Part shown: one piece after another, positions 1-4,692 of the stretch
Layout of the letters: each line of letters opens with the position of its first letter
Position numbering within the stretch: the stretch's first letter is position 1
NCBI GenBank assembly: GCA_012517485.1
Contig: JAAYUT010000313.1
Coordinates: 1-5,544 of the forward strand
Reading direction: 5' to 3'
Length of the DNA: 5,544 nucleotides
Source of the DNA: Candidatus Atribacter fermentans
GTDB taxonomy: Bacteria; Atribacterota; Atribacteria; Atribacterales; Atribacteraceae
Notes under the pieces: model-generated
What the model was told of the DNA's origin: nothing
What the model saw: the letters and a program-made list of their open reading frames with translations, nothing else
The model's database searches: none
Translations under genes and position numbers: made by a program

Positions 1-37
1 ATTAGGAGTTGATCGCTTATTACTTAACTTTTACTTT

Positions 38-595
38 TTACTCAACGTTGCGATGGCGTTTTTCCATGTCTTCTCGGCTAACTTTCATTTTTTCAGCAAG
101 GATGAGAACCATTAAGTCAAAAACAATATAAAGAGATTGTTCGAAAAGACAACCCATAGGTTGAATGGAAGGAACGGTATTGAGCCCTCCTCGATAAACT
201 GAAGCTGGAACCATTAAAATAAGATCAGCGAGCTTGGGTGTTTCTCGACTGGGATTTCCAGTTACCACGGCAATTTTGGCTCCTGCTTTCTTCGATTCCA
301 CAACAATATGATGAATGTGGGGAACATTTCCGCCACCAGAAGTTGCAATTAATAAATCTCCTTCGCCGATAGCGGGGGTTGTATCATCCCAAATCCAGTG
401 AGTAATTTTACCGAGATGAGTGAGCCTCATTGCAAAAGCCCTTAGAGACAAACCTTCTCTTCCTCCGCCAACCAAAAATACCCTTTTGGCGTCAACAATC
501 GCTTGGGTCAGTTTTTCTACTTCATCTTCATCTAATCTCTCAAAAACCTGCTTCAATTCATTGACAACAGTTGCAGCTAACTCTCGAATTTTCAT
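38..595 (-). CDS. hxlB: SIS-domain sugar-phosphate isomerase, 6-phospho-3-hexuloisomerase-like
   Basis: This 185-residue protein has the length and layout of 6-phospho-3-hexuloisomerase (PHI), a cytoplasmic enzyme that interconverts D-arabino-3-hexulose 6-phosphate and fructose 6-phosphate. Visible landmarks are the glycine loop VGGGREG (42-48), the helix RAFAMRLTHLG (52-62), TTPAIGEGDLLIATSGGGN (72-90), VTGNP (111-115), PMGCLFE (146-152, with the family's conserved Glu) and the C-terminal RHRNVE (180-185), matching the usual RHANLE. The start is placed at the ATG at 595. A GTG three codons upstream (604) is possible but overlaps the Shine-Dalgarno AAGGGGTG (602-609), which lies 6 nt from the ATG. 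It is the last gene of the minus-strand set, 118 nt after the aldolase gene. The SGSGET phosphosugar motif of typical PHI reads SGGGNVPH here and GAGRSG reads GGGREG, so the exact substrate is uncertain. No hexulose-phosphate synthase is present in the window. The family assignment is firm; the reaction is inferred. Confidence 0.85.
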   Translation of the reverse strand: MKIRELAATVVNELKQVFERLDEDEVEKLTQAIVDAKRVFLVGGGREGLSLRAFAMRLTHLGKITHWIWDDTTPAIGEGDLLIATSGGGNVPHIHHIVVESKKAGAKIAVVTGNPSRETPKLADLILMVPASVYRGGLNTVPSIQPMGCLFEQSLYIVFDLMVLILAEKMKVSREDMEKRHRNVE

Positions 596-601
596 TTTTT
601 T

Positions 602-609
602 CACCCCTT
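602..609 (-). promoter_or_regulatory. Ribosome binding site that fixes the isomerase start
   Basis: The minus strand reads AAGGGGTG, then 6 nt (601-596), then ATG at 595. The alternative GTG at 604-602 lies inside this Shine-Dalgarno sequence and has no ribosome site of its own at a proper distance, so the ATG is preferred. Confidence 0.7.
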
Positions 610-630
610 TTTAATAATAAATGGTAAATA

Positions 631-658
631 TTAATAAAGAAAAAGGAATACATTTCAA
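631..658 (-). promoter_or_regulatory. Possible internal promoter for the isomerase gene
   Basis: On the minus strand TTGAAA (658-653) is followed after 16 nt by TATTAA (636-631), about 36 nt upstream of the isomerase start. Such matches are common by chance in sequence this AT-rich, so this is a weak call. It would explain the relatively wide 118-nt gap in front of the gene. Confidence 0.2.
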
Positions 659-676
659 AAAAGTTCATAACTTTTT
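658..676 (-). repeat. Inverted repeat between aldolase and isomerase genes (possible weak terminator or processing hairpin)
   Basis: Arms AAAAAGTT (658-665) and AACTTTTT (669-676) pair perfectly around a 3-nt loop. On the minus transcript the second arm runs into a stretch of six U, which resembles a weak intrinsic terminator or attenuator 38 nt after the aldolase stop. The stem is almost all A-U, so strong termination is unlikely. It may only reduce expression of the isomerase or protect an mRNA end. Confidence 0.35.
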
Positions 677-713
677 AACAAATAAAGAGAAATAACTAAT
701 TTTTTGAATAAAA

Positions 714-1394
714 TTATTGCTGCTTTAAAAGTGCTTCTTCAACAATTTTAATTCCCGAACTCAAACTCAATCCAAATCGTGATACACCCAATTCTTGCAT
801 CTTGCTAAGCGTTTCATAGTCTTTAATACCACCAGCGGCTTTCAATTTTATTTTTCCTTGAACAACTTTCGTCATAATTTCAATATGCCGAATTTCAGTT
901 GGTTTGGGTGCCCATCCTGTGCCAGTTTTAACAAACTCAGCACCACTATTCATGATAATTTTACAAGCATCTCTTATTTCATCATCAGTAAGGTACATTG
1001 CTTCAATGATAACTTTTAAAGGTTTTCCGTTGAGGACTCGGTAAACAGCCAAAATATCATTTTCTACTTTCTGGTACAGTCTGGATTTGAGCCATCCAAT
1101 GTTCATGACCATATCAAATTCATCACAGCCAATTTCATAAAGAGTTCTTGCTTGAAAAACCTTCACCTCAGTTAATTCGGCACCGGTTGGGAAACCCACT
1201 GGTGCTCCAACCATAATGTCTTCATCCTTAAAGGCTTCGACTAAAGTTTGAGAATAACAGGGTAAAGCAAAGGCACATATAAATTTGTATTTTTTTGTCA
1301 TTTCAATTAAATATTGAATATCGGCTTCGGTATTCACCGACTGCAACAAGCTAACGTCAATCATTTTTACCAGTTCTTTTGGGTTAATTTTCAT
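714..1394 (-). CDS. deoC: Deoxyribose-phosphate aldolase family protein (DeoC-like), divergent
   Basis: This 226-residue protein is a class I aldolase of the DeoC type, a cytoplasmic TIM barrel. The classic enzyme splits 2-deoxyribose 5-phosphate into acetaldehyde and glyceraldehyde 3-phosphate through a Schiff base. Recognisable blocks are VGFPTGAELTEVKVFQA (66-82), GCDEFDMVMNIG (89-100, catalytic Asp94), EFVKTGTGW (153-161, Schiff-base Lys156) and KLKAAGGI (183-190, second active-site Lys185). These catalytic residues are all present. Deviations include IDVSLL (12-17) for the usual IDHTLL, WAPKPTEIRH after the Schiff-base motif where most members have a GGAT-like turn, and RFGLSLSSG (206-214) where the phosphate-binding loop is normally shorter (RIGTSSG). 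The natural substrate may therefore differ from deoxyribose phosphate. The ATG at 1394 is preceded by AGAGGA (1410-1405), 10 nt away. It follows the kinase stop by 39 nt and is probably cotranscribed with it. Confidence 0.88.
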   Translation of the reverse strand: MKINPKELVKMIDVSLLQSVNTEADIQYLIEMTKKYKFICAFALPCYSQTLVEAFKDEDIMVGAPVGFPTGAELTEVKVFQARTLYEIGCDEFDMVMNIGWLKSRLYQKVENDILAVYRVLNGKPLKVIIEAMYLTDDEIRDACKIIMNSGAEFVKTGTGWAPKPTEIRHIEIMTKVVQGKIKLKAAGGIKDYETLSKMQELGVSRFGLSLSSGIKIVEEALLKQQ

Positions 1395-1433
1395 TAAAAA
1401 TAATTCCTCTTTTCTAATCTATAATTTTTTAAT

Positions 1434-2972
1434 TTAAATATCCATCTTTTCCATATCATCTCCAATATCTGATAAGATATTTGAAACCCTCTTATATATT
1501 TTATAAATCTTTTGGTACTTCTCCATGTTCTCGGGAATTGGAGTCATACATTCTTCAATGATATGGAGTTTATCAATCTGATCGAAACTCTTCCATAAGC
1601 CAGTCCCCACTGCTGCACAAGCAGCAGCTCCCAACGCCGCTGCTTGTGCATCGATATTGGTTTTAATAACTTTCATATTATATACATCAGCATAAATTTG
1701 GCGCCAAAGTTTGCTTTTGCTCCCTCCGCCAACCACCAACATTTCTTGACTTAATTCAGCCATCTCTTTCAGTTTGTCGAGGCAACATTTTAAACCAAGA
1801 GCAATACCTTCCATTACTGCTCGAATTATATCAGCACGGGTATGGATTAAATCAATTCCAATAAAAGCTCCACGAATATGAACACTTTTATCCATAGGCA
1901 TTCCACCACCCAGGCTGGGATTAAATAAAAGTTTGTGAGCACCAACTCGTGATAAAGCTGCTTCAGAAGTCATCATATCATAGACATCTATTCCCTGATT
2001 GTCTGCCTGGGTTTTTAAATCAATTGCAATGTGATCTCTCAACCATCGGAAACTTGAACCTGCTGATATGATCGCTAATGCTGATGCAAAAAATCCTGGA
2101 ACAACGTGAGCAAAAACATAAGGACGTGCAAAAGGATCAAGCAAAGGCTTACGAGAAGAGACGGCTATCCAGGAGGAAGAACCTAAAGAATTGTACACCC
2201 TCCCTTCTTTAAATGCTTTTGAACCAAGTGCCATGCATGAATTATCCACACCTCCAGATACCACATAAACTTTTGTATGTAAACCAAGTTCTTCTGCTGG
2301 ATTTGGTCTCATTTGACCGATAATTTCTGTAGATTGAACGATTTCGGGAAAAATTGAATAAGAAAGCTTGCTTGCTTCTATGAGTTCTTGGGAATATCCC
2401 CAATTTTTTAGGTCATATACTCCTGACCCCGAAGCATAGGAAAAATCAGTTGTAACTTTTCCGGTTAATTTAAAATTAATATAATCTTTTGTTCCAATAA
2501 CTTTATCGATTTTCTTAAATACATCTGGTTCTATATCTTTATACCATAAGATTTTAAACAAGGAATATAATGGAGGGGGAAATCCATTTCCAGTTATTGT
2601 ATACCATTTTATTTCGTCAAAACCATTAAAAAATCTTTGAGCTTGCTCAACCGCTCGGCTATCAGACCAGATCGGCGTCTGTTCCCTTAGTAAATTGCCA
2701 TGCTTATCTAAGGGGACAGCACCTAAACTATGACCTGAAATACTGCAACAATAGATTTCTTCCTTTTTAACATTCGTTATATTTAATAACTGCCTGGTGC
2801 TATGAACAACCGCTTTCCACCAATCACTCGGTTTTTGTTCGTGCCACCCATGAGCGGGGTATATGGTATCATAAGGAACAAATACTCCTGCTAGGCAGTT
2901 GCCTTCTTCATCATATAAAGAAGCCTTGTTTCCCCCAGTTCCAAGATCCCAAACAATGATAAATTTTGCCAT
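1434..2972 (-). CDS. FGGY-family carbohydrate kinase, xylulokinase-like (XylB-type fold), substrate unknown
   Basis: This 512-residue cytoplasmic kinase transfers phosphate from ATP to a ketose or polyol and belongs to the FGGY (hexokinase/actin fold) family at full length. The N-terminal domain has the phosphate loop WDLGTGGNKASLYD (8-21), HGWHEQKPSDWW (41-52) and TPIWSDSRA (99-107). The C-terminal domain has SGGVDNSCMALGS (239-251) with the presumed catalytic base Asp243, SLGSSSW (262-268), RGAFIGIDLIHTRADIIRAVMEGIA (near 367-391), the adenine-site VVGGGSKSKLWRQIYADV (413-430) and AQAAALGAA (442-450). Xylulokinases carry SGQMHG near residue 75; here it is SGHSLG (79-84), so the Met-His substrate contacts are missing. 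The SGERTP segment is also replaced, by GGGMPM (355-360). D-xylulose is therefore doubtful. The start is the ATG at 2972 with AGAGGA 7 nt upstream; an in-frame extension to 3059 adds 29 residues unlike any FGGY N-terminus. It heads the minus-strand gene set. LsrK-like or other hexulose and tetrulose kinases are alternatives. Confidence 0.92.
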   Translation of the reverse strand: MAKFIIVWDLGTGGNKASLYDEEGNCLAGVFVPYDTIYPAHGWHEQKPSDWWKAVVHSTRQLLNITNVKKEEIYCCSISGHSLGAVPLDKHGNLLREQTPIWSDSRAVEQAQRFFNGFDEIKWYTITGNGFPPPLYSLFKILWYKDIEPDVFKKIDKVIGTKDYINFKLTGKVTTDFSYASGSGVYDLKNWGYSQELIEASKLSYSIFPEIVQSTEIIGQMRPNPAEELGLHTKVYVVSGGVDNSCMALGSKAFKEGRVYNSLGSSSWIAVSSRKPLLDPFARPYVFAHVVPGFFASALAIISAGSSFRWLRDHIAIDLKTQADNQGIDVYDMMTSEAALSRVGAHKLLFNPSLGGGMPMDKSVHIRGAFIGIDLIHTRADIIRAVMEGIALGLKCCLDKLKEMAELSQEMLVVGGGSKSKLWRQIYADVYNMKVIKTNIDAQAAALGAAACAAVGTGLWKSFDQIDKLHIIEECMTPIPENMEKYQKIYKIYKRVSNILSDIGDDMEKMDI

Positions 2973-2979
2973 TTTTTTA

Positions 2980-2985
2980 TCCTCT
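2980..2985 (-). promoter_or_regulatory. Ribosome binding site that fixes the kinase start
   Basis: The minus strand reads AGAGGA followed by a 7-nt A-rich spacer (2979-2973) and ATG at 2972. The protein then begins MAKFIIVWDLGTGG, placing the ATP-binding loop where FGGY kinases have it. This rules against the upstream in-frame ATG at 3059. Confidence 0.75.
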
Positions 2986-3088
2986 ATAATTTTTTCAAAA
3001 ATATTGAAATACTTATTCTCTATTCTATCAAGAATAATGGGAATGAAAAGCAATAGCAAGGCAAGAAATTTCGAATCACAGTTTTTAA

Positions 3089-3116
3089 TTGACTTTTTAA
3101 CTCTGGGAATTATAAT
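3089..3116 (+). promoter_or_regulatory. Sigma-70-type promoter, distal, plus strand
   Basis: TTGACT (3089-3094), a 16-nt spacer and a perfect TATAAT (3111-3116) make the best housekeeping promoter match I found in the intergenic region. Transcription would begin near 3122-3124, inside the palindrome at 3118-3131, and give a leader of about 530 nt before the permease start. It could drive the transport genes or a separate small RNA. Confidence 0.5.
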
Positions 3117-3117
3117 A

Positions 3118-3131
3118 AAGAAAGCTTTCTT
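3118..3131. promoter_or_regulatory. 14-bp perfect palindrome over the predicted transcription start (candidate operator)
   Basis: AAGAAAGCTTTCTT is fully self-complementary and begins one base after the TATAAT at 3111-3116, so it covers the expected +1. This is a typical place for a repressor operator such as a LacI- or GntR-type site. The regulator is not encoded in the window, and the sequence does not match the CcpA cre consensus. Confidence 0.4.
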
Positions 3132-3438
3132 ACGTTGTTATTAAATTGAAATAATGATTTTTTAAAAAGGGCTTTTGAATTATAGTCTTCTAAAGGGGTA
3201 AAAATTTCTTGTGAATTATTCTAAAGAAAATATACCAATTCAAATAACAACGTTGAATAGCCGATTGACTTGTGTTTATCATAAAAGTTGTTTGGCATTA
3301 TTTTTCTTTTTTCCGAATTTGTTCATTCGTTTCGTTTTTATTATAAAAATATGGGCTTCATTAATCGTATTTTCTTCAGTTTCATTCCAAACTCAAAGTG
3401 TACTTTTTTATCCTCTTCGCCGATTTTATTATTACTTC

Positions 3439-3458
3439 AATTTTAAATGTTTAAAATT
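3439..3458. repeat. 20-bp AT-only-armed inverted repeat
   Basis: AATTTTAAA (3439-3447) and TTTAAAATT (3450-3458) are exact inverted copies around a TG centre. It lies mid-way in the divergent region, well away from either predicted promoter. It may be a protein-binding or bent-DNA site, or a chance product of the extreme A+T content. Confidence 0.4.
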
Positions 3459-3526
3459 ATAACCAAGTTTCGACAATGAAGTTTAATTAACTTACACGAG
3501 GTTTTTAAATTTTAAATTTTACAACA

Positions 3527-3556
3527 TTAACTCAGGTTTTTTTGGTTTTTTATAAA
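3527..3556 (+). promoter_or_regulatory. Possible proximal promoter for the permease operon
   Basis: TTAACT (3527-3532), an 18-nt spacer and TATAAA (3551-3556) form a moderate sigma-70 match. The predicted start near 3563 would give a leader of roughly 95 nt before the permease ATG, a more usual length than that from the distal promoter. The region is AT-rich, so the call is tentative. Confidence 0.3.
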
Positions 3557-3576
3557 AAAACGAATTCATGTTTCTT

Positions 3577-3590
3577 AGAAGTCAACTTCT
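3577..3590. promoter_or_regulatory. 14-bp inverted repeat followed by a T run (candidate operator or attenuator)
   Basis: AGAAGT and ACTTCT are exact inverted copies around CA, followed directly by TTTTTC. As DNA it could be an operator just downstream of the proximal promoter. As RNA it could fold as AGAAG/CUUCU with a UCAA loop and a U tract, like a weak intrinsic terminator ending a leader transcript from 3122. The outer half-sites AGAA and TTCT match those of the palindrome at 3118-3131. Confidence 0.3.
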
Positions 3591-3610
3591 TTTTCTGTGG
3601 TTTCATAGTT

Positions 3611-3628
3611 TGAAGAATCTGAAGAATT
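3611..3628 (+). repeat. Short tandem direct repeat upstream of the permease
   Basis: TGAAGAATC is followed directly by TGAAGAATT, an 8-of-9 match, ending 28 nt before the permease start codon. It could be a minor regulatory repeat or chance. Confidence 0.3.
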
Positions 3629-3645
3629 AAAAATTTAATCCATGC

Positions 3646-3653
3646 AGGGGAGG
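3646..3653 (+). promoter_or_regulatory. Ribosome binding site that decides the permease start
   Basis: AGGGGAGG lies just upstream of ATG 3657 (3 nt from the last G, 6 nt from the AGGGG part). The other in-frame ATG, at 3642, is upstream of this site and has no ribosome site of its own, so 3657 is taken as the start. Confidence 0.65.
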
Positions 3654-3656
3654 ACT

Positions 3657-4625
3657 ATGATCTCTAAAAATACTTCTTTTAATAGTAGTATTAAGACAAT
3701 GTTAGGGAAACCGGAAATTAGTGTTTTATTCGCCCTATTAGCGATTTGCGTCTGGTTATCAATAGCGAGTCCCTACTTTTTAACCGCGAGAAACATCGTA
3801 AATGTATTCAGACAATTTTCACTTATAGCTATTTTGGCAGTTGGTCAAGCTCTTATCATCATTACTGGTGGTATTGACCTTTCGGTGGGATCCTTAGTAG
3901 GCTTTACTGCATGTTTTGGTGCTATGGTTGCAAAATCTGGTGCCTCTCCTTTACTAACGCTCATTGCAATTTTAGGAATGGGTGCTCTTGTTGGTTTATC
4001 CAATGGTTTATTAGTAAGCAAGGTTGGTCTTCCAGCTTTTGTTGCAACCTTAGGTATGATGAGTATAACCAGGGGTTTTTCACTTCTCATTACTATGGGA
4101 GTCCCTATTCACTATAACCCGACTTGGATATCAGTATTTGGTGGCGGTTATATTCGAAATGTACCGGTTTCAGTTTTAGTCATGTTGATCATCGTAGCAA
4201 TTGGTTACATATTTGCTAATAATACCGTCCCAGGAAGAAATGTTTATGCAGTTGGGAATAGTGAAAAAGCAGCCAAACTTTCTGGTATTCAAGTCGAAAA
4301 AGTAAAAATCATGGTTTTTACTATAACAGGGTTTTTAGCAGGAATATGCGGCCTTATTCTCATGGGTCAGCTTGAGGGTGCTGATGCTTTTTACGGCAAT
4401 GGATATGAGTTGGATGTTATAGCAGCAGCAGTTATTGGCGGAATTAGTATGTCTGGAGGCGAAGGAAATCCTTTAGGAGTTATTGTGGGTGCAGCATTAA
4501 TGGGAGTTTTAAAAAATGCTTTTGTTTTGTTAGCTGTTCCCGGCTACTGGCAAACAGTCGTAATCGGAGTTGTAATAATCGGGGCGGTTTCGATAGATAG
4601 CTTAAGGAGAAAAGGTACCGTTTAA
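3657..4625 (+). CDS. ABC sugar transporter permease, RbsC/XylH type
   Basis: This 322-residue integral membrane protein is the permease of a carbohydrate ABC importer of the ribose/xylose/galactose class (BPD_transp_2 family). It forms the inner-membrane channel as a homodimer or with a paralogue. Family signatures are ITGGIDLSVGSLVGF (69-83), GLPAFVATLGMMSITRG (124-140), the cytoplasmic loop PGRNVYAVGNSEKAAKLSGI (192-211) that should contact the ATPase, and AAAVIGGISMSGGEGNPLG (256-274). Hydrophobic segments lie near 21-38, 55-93, 97-121, 125-147, 170-187, 215-238, 252-292 and 296-313, giving the 8-10 membrane passes usual for the group. The length is normal and the gene looks intact. It precedes the binding-protein gene by 67 nt on the same strand; no ATPase gene is visible. 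Transport of a sugar or polyol is well supported, but the permease sequence does not reveal which. Confidence 0.95.
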   Translation: MISKNTSFNSSIKTMLGKPEISVLFALLAICVWLSIASPYFLTARNIVNVFRQFSLIAILAVGQALIIITGGIDLSVGSLVGFTACFGAMVAKSGASPLLTLIAILGMGALVGLSNGLLVSKVGLPAFVATLGMMSITRGFSLLITMGVPIHYNPTWISVFGGGYIRNVPVSVLVMLIIVAIGYIFANNTVPGRNVYAVGNSEKAAKLSGIQVEKVKIMVFTITGFLAGICGLILMGQLEGADAFYGNGYELDVIAAAVIGGISMSGGEGNPLGVIVGAALMGVLKNAFVLLAVPGYWQTVVIGVVIIGAVSIDSLRRKGTV

Positions 4626-4640
4626 TCATGATTTCTTTGG

Positions 4641-4664
4641 TTTTAATAGCATATGCTATTAAAA
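4641..4664 (+). repeat. 24-bp perfect palindrome between permease and binding-protein genes
   Basis: The arm TTTTAATAGCAT is followed with no spacer by its exact reverse complement. In RNA it would form a stem of about 10 bp with an AUAU loop, 14 nt before the binding protein's Shine-Dalgarno site. Hairpins in this position in transport operons often protect or end mRNA segments and so set different protein levels. No U tract follows, so it is not a classic terminator. It could also be a dimeric repressor site. Confidence 0.6.
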
Positions 4665-4692
4665 TATAAAAAACCCTTGGGGAGGTAAGATC

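Larger units (their letters stand above)
2973..3656. other. Long divergent intergenic region without a credible gene
   Basis: About 680 nt separate the divergently read kinase and permease genes. The stretch is very AT-rich. Open frames in it (3211-3462 on plus, and the 5' extension of the kinase frame) translate to Phe/Ile/Tyr-rich strings of the kind made by AT-rich noncoding DNA, and none has a family motif. It holds two plus-strand promoter-like sites (3089-3116 and 3527-3556), palindromes at 3118-3131, 3439-3458 and 3577-3590, and a short tandem repeat at 3611-3628. I could not find a convincing minus-strand promoter for the kinase operon, although one should lie here. Confidence 0.7.

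Noticed and set aside
1..37. Possible terminator or next gene after the isomerase
   Set aside because: Only 37 nt are available, with no hairpin plus T run on the minus strand and no start codon with a ribosome site.
420..1019. Plus-strand open frames opposite the isomerase and aldolase genes
   Set aside because: They are antisense shadows; the minus-strand products carry clear family motifs.
2973..3059. Upstream extension of the kinase by 29 residues
   Set aside because: The added residues are unlike FGGY N-termini, and the ATG at 2972 has an AGAGGA site at the ideal distance. The extension would also translate through that ribosome site.
1434..3059. Identification of the kinase as AI-2 kinase LsrK, making the locus an Lsr-type quorum-signal system
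   Set aside because: An FGGY kinase, a DeoC-family aldolase and an RbsB/RbsC-type transporter recall the Lsr operon, but the aldolase is of the short DERA type rather than the longer LsrF, no LsrG is present, and the kinase C-terminal half reads more like xylulokinase. I keep it only as a weak alternative.
3211..3462. Open frame of 83 codons starting with GTG, with AAAGGGG upstream
   Set aside because: The Shine-Dalgarno-like sequence is about 12 nt from the GTG. The product is a Phe/Ile/Leu/Tyr-rich string typical of AT-rich noncoding DNA, with no recognisable motif, and the frame contains the AT palindrome at 3439-3458.
3501..3560. A/T-rich repeats such as AAATTTTAAATTTT and GTTTTTTATAAAAAAAC as terminator or origin-like elements
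   Set aside because: They are composed almost only of A and T, lack a stable G-C stem, and occur where such runs are expected by chance. There are no DnaA boxes or iterons nearby.
3845..4117. Overlapping open frames on both strands inside the permease gene
   Set aside because: They are shadows of the permease frame, without family motifs or ribosome sites.
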